Source: an uncultured Prevotella sp. (lineage in GTDB: Bacteria; Bacteroidota; Bacteroidia; Bacteroidales; Bacteroidaceae). Taken from it: a stretch of DNA of 7,938 bases. Shown here one piece after another: positions 1 to 7,391 of the stretch. The first letter of the stretch is position 1. The number at the start of each line of letters is the position of its first letter. The DNA lies in the NCBI GenBank assembly GCA_934230965.1, contig CAKQFW010000092.1:1-7938 (forward strand), in the 5' to 3' direction. The notes beneath the pieces were generated by a model. The model was given only the letters and a program-made list of their open reading frames with translations, made no database searches and was not told where the DNA came from. Both the position numbers and the translations under genes were made by a program.

Positions 1-1178
1 TACATACCAACGCACTGCCGAAAGGTAGAATATCACGCGGATTTGAAACCTACACGCTGGGCGACGGACGATCGCATGGCACCAAGACAAACCTTGATGT
101 GGCCAAACGCGAGAACGCCGTTATCTTCATGGAGAAAGACTATAAGCAGCACTACGTGGGCTACGACCCTAACTCGGCCGAAAGCAACATCATGTTCGAG
201 TTTGTGCAAGACCATAATATGCAGCAAAGCGTAGAGTTTGCTAAATTGCTGCAACGTAACGTTTGCTCAATGGCGGGACGCATTAACAAAGGCGTACACC
301 AAGACAACTTTGCCGTGTTACGCCTCACGTCAATGCCCGCCTGCCTCATCGAGTTAGGCTTCATCACTACACCCGACGAAGAGAAAGCGCTGAACGACCC
401 TAACATGGTAGACCGCATAGGACGTGGTATCTACAACGCCTTCATCGAGTATAAGAGCAAACAGGCAGGTGGCATCACCATTCCTTACAAACCTTTGCCC
501 GAAACTGATAATGAGGTAGAAGCTAAGAATGAAACAAAGAATAAGCCTGAGGCAAAGAATGATACCAAGCCTGAGGCAAAGAACAATGCCAAGCCTGAGG
601 CAAGGAAAAATACCAAGTCTGAAGCAAAGACAAATGTCCAAAGCGAACAAAGCCTAATGGCTTTGGAAGAAGACATCATAACATTTGATGAAAAAGCTGG
701 AAAGGCTACAAACAACAAGTCTGTGGCTAAGCCAACACAAGAGGTGAAGCAAACTGCTGCCAAGCCTACGTCTGTGGCAAAGCCTGTTCAAGAAACAAAG
801 TCTGCTCAAGAAACAAAGCCTGCTCAAGAGACAAAACCTGTTCAAGAGACAAAACCTGTTCAAGAGACAAAGCCAGCATCTATGGCTCAGAATGTAGAGC
901 AAAGTGCGCCTGTCTTCAAGATACAAATCATGACCAGCAGTCGCAAGTTGAAAGCTAACGACGCTGCTTTTAAAGGATTGAAAGGTGTCGACTTCTATTC
1001 TGAAGGCAACAGTTATAAATATACCTATGGTGCTTCGGCCAACTATAACGAGATTTATCGTTTGCGCAAAGAAGTGGTAGCACAGTTCCCCTCATGCTTC
1101 ATTATCGCCCTGAAAGACGGGCAACGCATGGATGTGAACGAAGCAATAAAGCTCTTTAAAAGCAACCGAAACAAATAA
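1..1178 (+). CDS. N-acetylmuramoyl-L-alanine amidase with C-terminal SPOR-like domain (5' end cut by window)
   Basis: This is predicted to be a periplasmic zinc amidase that cuts the bond between N-acetylmuramic acid and L-alanine in peptidoglycan, acting in cell separation and wall turnover. The readable frame starts at base 3 and gives 391 residues before TAA at 1176. The first residues, HTNA, match the 'SIHaN' zinc-ligand motif of the Amidase_3 family. The segment PACLIELGFIT (about residues 112-122) carries the expected catalytic Glu, encoded by GAG at 351-353. The amidase core ends near residue 155. A Lys/Glu/Pro-rich linker of about 145 residues with two kinds of short tandem repeat follows. 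A SPOR-like domain (about residues 303-375, from VFKIQIMTSS to FIIALKDG) then probably binds denuded glycan at the septum. The signal peptide and the earlier zinc ligands lie upstream of the window. The GTG at 99 is not the start, because the homologous reading frame continues upstream of it. An MCE gene follows on the same strand after 74 bases. Confidence 0.93.
   Translation, partial: HTNALPKGRISRGFETYTLGDGRSHGTKTNLDVAKRENAVIFMEKDYKQHYVGYDPNSAESNIMFEFVQDHNMQQSVEFAKLLQRNVCSMAGRINKGVHQDNFAVLRLTSMPACLIELGFITTPDEEKALNDPNMVDRIGRGIYNAFIEYKSKQAGGITIPYKPLPETDNEVEAKNETKNKPEAKNDTKPEAKNNAKPEARKNTKSEAKTNVQSEQSLMALEEDIITFDEKAGKATNNKSVAKPTQEVKQTAAKPTSVAKPVQETKSAQETKPAQETKPVQETKPVQETKPASMAQNVEQSAPVFKIQIMTSSRKLKANDAAFKGLKGVDFYSEGNSYKYTYGASANYNEIYRLRKEVVAQFPSCFIIALKDGQRMDVNEAIKLFKSNRNK
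543..638 (+). repeat. Four 24-base in-frame repeats in the amidase linker (KPEAKNxx)
   Basis: Four consecutive 8-residue units are encoded here: KPEAKNDT, KPEAKNNA, KPEARKNT and KSEAKTNV. The first three share the DNA core aagcctgaggcaa. The array is in frame, so changes in copy number would alter only linker length. The composition (Lys, Glu, Asn, no hydrophobics) suggests a disordered, charge-mixed tether between the amidase core and the SPOR-like domain. Confidence 0.85.
780..869 (+). repeat. Five 18-base in-frame repeats in the amidase linker (KPxQET)
   Basis: Five consecutive 6-residue units are encoded: KPVQET, KSAQET, KPAQET, KPVQET and KPVQET, with a partial sixth (KPA) after them. 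The last two DNA units (834-851 and 852-869) are identical, which points to recent duplication by slippage or unequal recombination. The array lies just before the SPOR-like domain and probably extends the flexible linker. Confidence 0.88.
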
Positions 1179-1191
1179 CTTTAAAATAAGG

Positions 1192-1236
1192 AATAACGCG
1201 AAACAGTAAATAACGCAAAACAGTAAATAACGCAAA
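1192..1236 (+). repeat. 17-base tandem repeat in the amidase-MCE intergenic gap
   Basis: The unit aataacgcaaaacagta occurs at 1192-1208 (with one G for A) and 1209-1225. A partial third copy, aataacgcaaa, lies at 1226-1236. The array fills most of the 74-base gap between the amidase stop and the MCE start and ends 16 bases before the ATG. It has no inverted symmetry that would suggest a hairpin. It could be a slippage product or a repeated protein-binding site; the sequence alone does not decide. Confidence 0.85.
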
Positions 1237-1243
1237 TATAGTT

Positions 1244-1248
1244 AGGAA
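1244..1248 (+). promoter_or_regulatory. Possible ribosome binding site of the MCE gene
   Basis: AGGAA lies 4 bases before the ATG at 1253. It is a short Shine-Dalgarno-like match, and such motifs are often weak or absent in Bacteroidota, so it supports the chosen start only modestly. Confidence 0.4.
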
Positions 1249-1252
1249 CAAG

Positions 1253-2155
1253 ATGAAATACTTTACAAAAGAAGTTAGAATTGCCCTCGTGGCAATAGTG
1301 GGAGTAATCATTCTTTTCTTTGGAATGAACTTTCTGAAAGGACTGAACGTGTTTTCGTCACAAAACGAGTATGGTGTAAACTTTACCGACATCACCGGCC
1401 TCTCGGCATCAAGCCCTGTTTATGCCGACGGCTATAAGGTGGGTGTGGTAAAAAGCATCATCTACGATTATACAGGCAATAAAGGCCCCAAGGTTATCAT
1501 TGGCGTAGACAAGCAGCTGCGCATACCAGCAGGAAGCTCGGCAGAAATAGAAAGCGATATGTTAGGCAACGTGAAGATAAACCTGTTGCTGGCTAACAAC
1601 CCACGCGAAAGAGTGAACCCTGGCGAGACCTTCAACGGCAACGTGAACAATGGCGCAATGGGACAACTGCAAAACATGATACCCGCCATTGAGAAGATGT
1701 TGCCCAAGCTCGACAGCATTATGACAAGCCTGAACACTATCTTGGCCGACCCCGCCATTAAAGAGTCGCTGCATAATGTACAAAACATCACGGCCAACCT
1801 CACCACTTCAACAGAACAACTGAACACGCTGATGGCAAACGTAAACCGCAATATGCCTGCCATGATGACCAAAGCCGACAAGGTGCTGGACAACACACAA
1901 CTGCTTACAGCCAATCTGGCCGCTGTTGATGTAGCCTCAACCATGAAACAGGTTGACCAAACCATTGCTAACGTGCAAGAGCTCACGGCAAAGCTGAACA
2001 GCAAAGAGGGAACACTCGGTCTGCTCATGAACGACCCAGCACTGTATAACAACCTCAGCTCGACCATGCGCAATGCCGACTCGCTCGTCATCGACCTCCG
2101 TCAGCATCCCAAGCGCTACGTTCACTTCTCTATCTTCGGTAAGAAAGATAAATAA
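1253..2155 (+). CDS. MlaD-family MCE-domain protein (lipid transport, inner-membrane anchored)
   Basis: This 300-residue protein belongs to the MlaD/MCE family. Members form periplasmic rings that bind lipids and work with an MlaE permease and an MlaF ATPase to move phospholipid between the two membranes. After a short cytoplasmic tip (MKYFTKEVR), residues about 10-28 form one hydrophobic membrane segment. The MCE domain spans about residues 38-128, with the typical 'F.dItGLs.ssPVy..GykVG.V' pattern followed by strands ending in GETFNG. Residues about 135-285 are helical and low in aromatics, probably a coiled tube or needle-like extension. The C-terminus (GTLGLLMNDPALYNNL, then HPKRYVHFSIFG) matches a pattern I associate with Bacteroidota MCE proteins. 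No permease or ATPase gene is adjacent, so its partners must be encoded elsewhere. It lies downstream of the amidase, probably in the same transcript, and a strong terminator follows. The gene looks complete and intact. Confidence 0.92.
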   Translation: MKYFTKEVRIALVAIVGVIILFFGMNFLKGLNVFSSQNEYGVNFTDITGLSASSPVYADGYKVGVVKSIIYDYTGNKGPKVIIGVDKQLRIPAGSSAEIESDMLGNVKINLLLANNPRERVNPGETFNGNVNNGAMGQLQNMIPAIEKMLPKLDSIMTSLNTILADPAIKESLHNVQNITANLTTSTEQLNTLMANVNRNMPAMMTKADKVLDNTQLLTANLAAVDVASTMKQVDQTIANVQELTAKLNSKEGTLGLLMNDPALYNNLSSTMRNADSLVIDLRQHPKRYVHFSIFGKKDK

Positions 2156-2224
2156 CATTATTGTTTCATCAACAAAACAATATTGAACCACCAAACAAAG
2201 TTTTTCAAAAAACTTATAACCAAC

Positions 2225-2270
2225 AAAAGCCTTGCAAGCGTTACAGATGTGCTTGCAAGGCTTTTTATTT
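2225..2270 (+). terminator. Strong intrinsic terminator after the MCE gene
   Basis: A perfect 15-base-pair stem is formed by AAAAGCCTTGCAAGC (2225-2239) and its reverse complement at 2251-2265, with an 11-base loop. A T-rich tract, TTTTTATTT (2262-2270), follows directly. It lies about 70 bases after the MCE stop codon. On the minus strand the following bases are only weakly T-rich (CTTTTGTTGG), so it should act mainly on plus-strand transcripts. Confidence 0.93.
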
Positions 2271-2417
2271 ACCTATAAAAAGAAGAGGATACATTATATT
2301 CTTGACATCAACACTATTGCCTTAATATACCAAATAACGATAGTACTAAATAAAAACGATGAGAGCAAGATACTGAAAATCAAAAGAAGTAATAGAATCG
2401 AGAAGATAACAGAGGAT

Positions 2418-2464
2418 AAAAAAGAAGCATATTAAAATCCTTCACTGGACTTAAATATGCTTCT
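2418..2464 (-). terminator. Intrinsic terminator ending the Sus operon
   Basis: Read on the minus strand, AGAAGCATAT (2464-2455) pairs perfectly with ATATGCTTCT (2432-2423) across a loop of about 22 bases. A run of six T (2423-2418, overlapping the stem end) follows. The hairpin lies 44 bases past the stop codon of the second SusC gene, as expected for the end of that operon. The GC content of the stem is low and the loop is long, so efficiency may be moderate. A shorter T-rich stretch (ATTTTC) on the plus side means it may also catch plus-strand readthrough. Confidence 0.75.
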
Positions 2465-2508
2465 ATTTTCTTATACCTAAACTATATATCAGTTTTCTTC
2501 TTTCAACC

Positions 2509-5500
2509 TTACAGAGACAAACTAATACCGAAGTTTATAACTCGCTGATTCATGTATGCATCACCGGCCGAATTTGTTTTAATTTCCGGGTCTTGCTGAT
2601 ACTTATCATAGCTGGTCCAGGTGAAAAGATTATATGCATTCATATAGAGGCGAAGACCGCTAAGGAAGCGCGGGGTATACTTCTTTGGGAAATCGTATGA
2701 GAGATCGATTGTCTTCAAGCGAATATACCATGCGTCAACAAGCCAAAAGTCTGACATATAAGCCTGGGCACTATTTACTGTATTACCGTTGCTCGTAAGA
2801 CGCGGGAAATTTATAGGCTCTCCATTCTCATATCGTTCCAAGTTCCAACGTTCCAAGTGTAAAGGCTGGAATTGGCTCTTAAAGGGTTCGATACCCGTTC
2901 CTACCACACTGAAACTATAATTGAAAGAGCCTTGGAACAAAACGCTAAGCGTCAAGCCTTTCCAAGAGCCACCCACGGTCCACCCCAGAGTAGTGTTAGG
3001 CAGATTGGGCTTACCTATAGCACTCTTGTCATAATCGTTGATAATACCATCACCATTCAAATCCTTATATTTCAAATCGCCAGCCTGAACTGGTATATCT
3101 GTATTAGGTACAGCGGGAGCGTCGGCAGCACCTGCCTTTATCTTTGCAATATCGTCGGGCGTATAGTATCCCTCCCAAGTATAGCCAAAGGGCTGACCTA
3201 TTGAATGACCTGTAGATGCCAACCAGGGATAAAGTTGCTGAGATTCGGCCTGATATACAATTTTGTTCTTAGCATATGAGAACACGAAATTAGTATTAAA
3301 CTGGAAATCGCCAAACTTCTGTCGATAACCAATCTGTCCGTCAAAGCCCTGATTTGTGGTACGAGCAATATTAACAGGCGAGGTTCCTACACCTAAGATA
3401 AGCGGGATATCATTACGATATACCAACTGATCATAGCGTTTATCATAGAAATAGTCGAAAGTAAGCGAGAGACAATTAAAAAGGTTCAAATCAATACCCA
3501 GGTCAAACTTCTTCGCCTTTTCCCATGTAACATTGTCATTACCCAAAGCTCCTTCCTTATATCCAGGAAAAGCTTCTGCCTCATACTCAGAGAAATAATA
3601 GCTATTACCATTTTCATATACCTGATTATAAAGGTAGCGGTTACCCATAGCCACATCACTACCCACTAAGCCGTACGATGTGCGCAGTTTCAAAAGGTCT
3701 ACACCCTTTACGTGCTTGCGAAACCATGACTCTTCAGAGATAGCCCATCCTAAGCCAATGGCAGGAAAGAAGCCATAGCGATGTCCTGCTTTGAAACGGT
3801 CAGAGCCATTGTAAGCCATATTGAAATCAATAAGATATCGGCTATCATACTTATAACTCAGCTTCAATGTTGTGCCACGAAATTTAGTGGGCACCTGCGG
3901 TGAATACACCCATGATGGGCTATCCAGTTCTACCGTTTTGCTTTCCTGATTAAATAGCAACATCGCATTTACATCGTGTATCTGATTAAACACACGAGCA
4001 TAATTGATTGAGGCCATCAGATTAAGATCTTTAATAGCCGTATGCGGGTCAACAGTAATAGCGGGAACGCCCTTTGTATAAACGCCATCAGGATTAATAT
4101 TATATAAACCTGTTGCTGAATTATAATGATAGGTGGGATACGAGTTGCGCCAAGCCGAACGCGCGTTCTCATCAATTGTAGAATAAGCCACACGCAGATT
4201 TGATGACAAGCCCTTTATTAGAAAATCCATTTTCCAGTTGGCGCTGTAAAGAAGGTTATTGTCATTACGGCGCGTACGGTTATACCCCTCATTGGCAAGA
4301 CGTGCATTAAGTGTAGGACGTCGAGAATTGGTGTCATACAGATAAGCATCTGTTCCATCAGGATTCTTCACAGGTGCCGAATAGGGATGCATCTCATTAA
4401 AGTCGTAGATAGCTCCTACGGCATTGATGCCTCGGGGCTCATTGATATTCATGAAACGAGAAGTGACATCAAGACGCATTGAGAGATTGTTTGTAACCTG
4501 AAAGTCGAGGTTTGAACGGAAATTAAAACGGCGATAGCGATAACTACTGTTCAAATCATCACCCGAATCAAAGTCGCGTAACAAACTGTTTTGGCCGAAG
4601 TAGCCCACCGACACAAAATATTTTAGACGTTCAGAACCACCCGATACATCAACATTGATGTTCGACTGCATAGCTGTTTTCTTAAATATTTCATTATACC
4701 AGTTTACATCTGGATACCCATAAGGGTCGTCACCAGTACGAAAATGTTCAATATCGGTTTCTGTAAATGCTGGGGTAAGGCCATCGTTCTTATAGGCTTC
4801 GTTTACCAATTGTGCGGTCTGATACGAATTAAGAAATTTAGGTGTACGAACCGCCATTTGCAATCCGGTTTCCATACGCACATTGATTTTCGGAGCACCA
4901 TCTACACCACGACGAGTTTTTACCACCAGCACGCCATTGGCACCCTTAATACCATAGATAGCCGTTGTTGAGGCATCTTTCAATATAGATATACTTTCTA
5001 TTTCGTTCACATTAATTTGCGACAACTGATCGTAACTATATTCTACATCATCAACAATAATCAACGGTTTGTTACCCGCATCATTTAAAGAGCTTACGCC
5101 ACGGATAAAGAAATCAGAAGCATCCTTACCAGGCTGTCCGCTACGCTGCTGCGAGAAGAAGCCAGGCAGTTTTCCTGCCAGCGTGTTTTGCACACTGCTC
5201 ACAGGCACCTTGCGCAGCTCAGCTCCGTTAACAGCGCTCACAGCACCAGTCATGGTAAGGCGCTTAGCTTGTCCGTAGCCCACTACCACCACCTCGTCAA
5301 GATTGCTGTTATCTGGTTGCATCACCACATTTAGTAGCGCTCCCTTTACAGTAACCGTATACTCGCGATAACCGATATACGAGAATACCAGTTTCTGTCC
5401 TACTTGCGTTTTAATGGTGTAACGTCCGTCAAAGTCGGTAACAGCAGCCTCCTTACCCTTGACACTCTTCACCGTAACACCGATGAGCGCATCTCCACCA

Positions 5501-5595
5501 TCAGAAGCTGTAACCGTTCCGCTAACAGTGATATTCTGTGCGAAAGCTATAGCGTATGTACAGAGACATACCAGTATAAATAAAAGTCGTTTCAT
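2509..5595 (-). CDS. SusC/RagA-family TonB-linked outer-membrane transporter (complete; last gene of the operon)
   Basis: This 1028-residue outer-membrane barrel is predicted to import oligosaccharides or other large nutrients using TonB energy, normally with a SusD lid. Residues 1-19 are a signal peptide ending AFA before Gln20. Residues about 24-92 form the carboxypeptidase-D regulatory-like beta-sandwich domain. The TonB box DEVVVVGYG is at 100-108. The plug domain (about 113-230) contains FFIRGVSSL, PLIIVDDV and the 'IESISILKDASTTAIYGIKGANGVLVV' region, which is typical of the family. The rest is the 22-strand-type barrel, with a DLNGDGIINDYD acidic turn near residue 845. No STN domain is present, so direct signalling to an anti-sigma factor is unlikely. 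The length is normal for SusC. The C-terminus ends LSL and not in the aromatic residue common in outer-membrane barrels. It starts 6 bases after the upstream SusD stop, suggesting translational coupling. No susD follows it; a terminator does. Confidence 0.95.
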   Translation of the reverse strand: MKRLLFILVCLCTYAIAFAQNITVSGTVTASDGGDALIGVTVKSVKGKEAAVTDFDGRYTIKTQVGQKLVFSYIGYREYTVTVKGALLNVVMQPDNSNLDEVVVVGYGQAKRLTMTGAVSAVNGAELRKVPVSSVQNTLAGKLPGFFSQQRSGQPGKDASDFFIRGVSSLNDAGNKPLIIVDDVEYSYDQLSQINVNEIESISILKDASTTAIYGIKGANGVLVVKTRRGVDGAPKINVRMETGLQMAVRTPKFLNSYQTAQLVNEAYKNDGLTPAFTETDIEHFRTGDDPYGYPDVNWYNEIFKKTAMQSNINVDVSGGSERLKYFVSVGYFGQNSLLRDFDSGDDLNSSYRYRRFNFRSNLDFQVTNNLSMRLDVTSRFMNINEPRGINAVGAIYDFNEMHPYSAPVKNPDGTDAYLYDTNSRRPTLNARLANEGYNRTRRNDNNLLYSANWKMDFLIKGLSSNLRVAYSTIDENARSAWRNSYPTYHYNSATGLYNINPDGVYTKGVPAITVDPHTAIKDLNLMASINYARVFNQIHDVNAMLLFNQESKTVELDSPSWVYSPQVPTKFRGTTLKLSYKYDSRYLIDFNMAYNGSDRFKAGHRYGFFPAIGLGWAISEESWFRKHVKGVDLLKLRTSYGLVGSDVAMGNRYLYNQVYENGNSYYFSEYEAEAFPGYKEGALGNDNVTWEKAKKFDLGIDLNLFNCLSLTFDYFYDKRYDQLVYRNDIPLILGVGTSPVNIARTTNQGFDGQIGYRQKFGDFQFNTNFVFSYAKNKIVYQAESQQLYPWLASTGHSIGQPFGYTWEGYYTPDDIAKIKAGAADAPAVPNTDIPVQAGDLKYKDLNGDGIINDYDKSAIGKPNLPNTTLGWTVGGSWKGLTLSVLFQGSFNYSFSVVGTGIEPFKSQFQPLHLERWNLERYENGEPINFPRLTSNGNTVNSAQAYMSDFWLVDAWYIRLKTIDLSYDFPKKYTPRFLSGLRLYMNAYNLFTWTSYDKYQQDPEIKTNSAGDAYMNQRVINFGISLSL

Positions 5596-5601
5596 ATTCG
5601 G

Positions 5602-7368
5602 TTACCAATTAGGGTTCTGTTTCATATTTTTATTCTTGATCACTTCGCTATAGGGGATAGGATACAAATAGTTTTTTGTACTGAACTTTGTTGTCATTAA
5701 GTCGACACGCGTATATACGGTTTGACCTGATCCCACCGTAATATTCATGCCTTGCAAGGGTTTGGCAAACACCTCTTCAGCAATGCGCCAACGACGAATA
5801 TCGTAAAAACGATGCTCCTCGAAAGCCAACTCTATGCGCCGCTCGTTTTGTATCACTTTACGCATTTCATCTTTGGTCATGCCATCAGGCAGTCCATACT
5901 TGCAGCCTGTTTGTCCTGCCTTAATGCCAGCACGTTTACGCAACATGCGTATAGCATCATACACATCTTTTGAAGGTGCGTCAAGATATTCATTTTCTGC
6001 CTCAGCAAAATTAAGTAATATCTCTGCATAACGAAACATTACCCACACGCGCGTATGCTCGCTATATGATGTAGCATCAGCAAACTTGCCCATAAACTTA
6101 CCCATAAAATAGCTCGTTTTCGAATAGCTACTACCATTTGAAGGGTTATTATCACCACCTTGCCAAGTGGCCAATGTTTTGCCTAACCATGTTGAACCAT
6201 TGTGCAAAACCGTCATATCAAGTCGAGGATCTCGGTTGGCATATGGGTTTTGGTCGTCATAAGGATATGTGGTGCTCTCACCAATGGGTTTACCGTCAAG
6301 CATAGGGAAGGCATCAACCAGGTTTTGTGTGGGACACGTACGTCCGTTACCTAAGTTGCTACCAGTAAATCCTAACGGGCCATTAGCGCTTTCTATAGCC
6401 TTACTCTTGCCATCATTACGGAAGAAGATGAGCTCTGGATTGGCCCCATAGCTATAATAATTGAGAAAAACGTCGCGCATATCTTCAGTTAAGATAAGAT
6501 CTTCAGAGCCCTTATGTCCTACACTATAGATAAGATCACGGGCAGCGTCGGCCGCGCGTTTCCAGCGTTCTTTATCATAGTCTTTATAGCCCACCAATTC
6601 ATTACCAGCTTCAAGTGTTTTACCATTAAACAGCGGACTGGCAGCATATAACAACACTCTCGACTTTAATGCTTGGCAAGCTTGCTTTGTTGCCACATGT
6701 GCATACTCTGACATATTAACAACAGGCATCGGACGCAGCGAATCTTGCACATTATCAAGTTCTTTTACGATATAATCAATACAGTCTTTAAATGAGTTTC
6801 GCGGTAGTTCAAGGTTGTCATTCAATCCGTAAACCTTATCGCCCATCAACGGTACGCCACCATATCTACGTACCAACTGAAAGTAAAACCAAGCCCTCAA
6901 GAAACGAGCCTCAGCCTTCATTGATACGCCCAACGGACGTGTCTGTCCTAATGCATTAACATAAGTCAGACGAAATGGCACACGATCAATACCATCAATT
7001 AAAATATTGGCTTTACGTATGCCTGCATAATATTCATCCCACATCATGTCACCACCCACACGGTTACTGGCAGTGTAGCTTCCTTTATAGATACGTGTTA
7101 CATCAGGATCATTATCTGCTTTGCAGCTGATAGCATCGTCAGTGGCAGCATCCAGATAGTCGCCTCCCACACGATTGTGTCCTGTTTTCATGACATCGTA
7201 GATAGAATTGAGCAACTGACGTGATTGTGTTCCCACCGAATCGGTAGGCGAAAACAGATATTCCCACGTAAACTCATCGGCAGGCAATGTCTCATAGTTG
7301 TCCATGCACGACGTGAAAAGCGTTGCACCAAAGACAATAGTTGCTAATATATTTATTTTACGTTTCAT
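5602..7368 (-). CDS. SusD/RagB-family surface nutrient-binding lipoprotein
   Basis: This 588-residue lipoprotein is predicted to sit on the cell surface as a hinged lid over a SusC transporter and to help capture the ligand. The signal peptide ends LFTSC, with Cys21 as the lipidation site. It is followed by MDNYE, whose acidic residues fit a Bacteroidota surface-export signal. SusD family hallmarks run in order: an N-terminal helical region (QLLNSIYDVM near 51-60; MKAEARFLRAWFYFQLVRRYGG at 150-171, a TPR-like helix pair), FRYAEILLNFAEAENE at 445-460, NERRIELAFEEHRFYDIRRW at 508-527, and the C-terminal YLYPIP..E......QNPNW. The length is normal. It begins 23 bases after the stop of the upstream SusC and ends 6 bases before the start of the downstream SusC, so it lies between two possible transporter partners. 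A 4-residue duplication (MGKFMGKF, 422-429) comes from a 12-base tandem repeat. The ligand cannot be told from sequence. Confidence 0.95.
   Translation of the reverse strand: MKRKINILATIVFGATLFTSCMDNYETLPADEFTWEYLFSPTDSVGTQSRQLLNSIYDVMKTGHNRVGGDYLDAATDDAISCKADNDPDVTRIYKGSYTASNRVGGDMMWDEYYAGIRKANILIDGIDRVPFRLTYVNALGQTRPLGVSMKAEARFLRAWFYFQLVRRYGGVPLMGDKVYGLNDNLELPRNSFKDCIDYIVKELDNVQDSLRPMPVVNMSEYAHVATKQACQALKSRVLLYAASPLFNGKTLEAGNELVGYKDYDKERWKRAADAARDLIYSVGHKGSEDLILTEDMRDVFLNYYSYGANPELIFFRNDGKSKAIESANGPLGFTGSNLGNGRTCPTQNLVDAFPMLDGKPIGESTTYPYDDQNPYANRDPRLDMTVLHNGSTWLGKTLATWQGGDNNPSNGSSYSKTSYFMGKFMGKFADATSYSEHTRVWVMFRYAEILLNFAEAENEYLDAPSKDVYDAIRMLRKRAGIKAGQTGCKYGLPDGMTKDEMRKVIQNERRIELAFEEHRFYDIRRWRIAEEVFAKPLQGMNITVGSGQTVYTRVDLMTTKFSTKNYLYPIPYSEVIKNKNMKQNPNW
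6082..6105 (-). repeat. 12-base tandem duplication inside the SusD gene (MGKFMGKF)
   Basis: On the plus strand, aaacttgcccat (6082-6093) and aaacttacccat (6094-6105) are adjacent copies differing at one base. The repeat is in frame and encodes MGKF twice at SusD residues 422-429. It lies shortly before the conserved RYAEILLNFAEAENE helix. Confidence 0.8.
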
Positions 7369-7391
7369 AAATATTCGTTGTTAAAATGTTT

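Larger units (their letters stand above)
2156..2508. other. Non-coding convergent intergenic region
   Basis: This 353-base gap separates the plus-strand envelope genes from the minus-strand Sus genes. It contains two terminator hairpins (2225-2270 and 2418-2464). Between them, about 150 bases are AT-rich and purine-rich on the plus strand, with no recognisable promoter of the Bacteroidota type (TTTG and TAnnTTTG), no tRNA-like fold that I could find, and no convincing gene. An open frame at 2232-2435 is probably chance, as it starts inside one hairpin and ends inside the other. Confidence 0.7.

Noticed and set aside
99..101. GTG at 99 as the start of the amidase
   Set aside because: The same frame is open to the left edge and encodes the family motif HTNA and further homologous sequence, so the true start lies upstream of the window.
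543..869. CRISPR-like array
   Set aside because: The repeats are short, directly adjacent, in frame and without spacers. They encode a low-complexity protein linker.
1468..2091. Long minus-strand open frame of 207 codons opposite the MCE gene
   Set aside because: The plus-strand MCE protein has clear family motifs over the same bases. The antisense frame looks like a shadow caused by codon bias and shows no domain.
2232..2435. Plus-strand open frame of 67 codons in the intergenic gap, rich in Lys and Ile
   Set aside because: It starts inside the plus-strand terminator stem and ends inside the second hairpin. It has no ribosome binding site and no recognisable domain, and its composition reflects the AT-rich DNA.
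7371..7377. Shared heptamer CGAATAT just before the SusD start and overlapping the second SusC start (5594-5600)
   Set aside because: Seven AT-rich bases shared between two starts followed by the common MKR codons can arise by chance, and the positions relative to the ATG differ by three bases.
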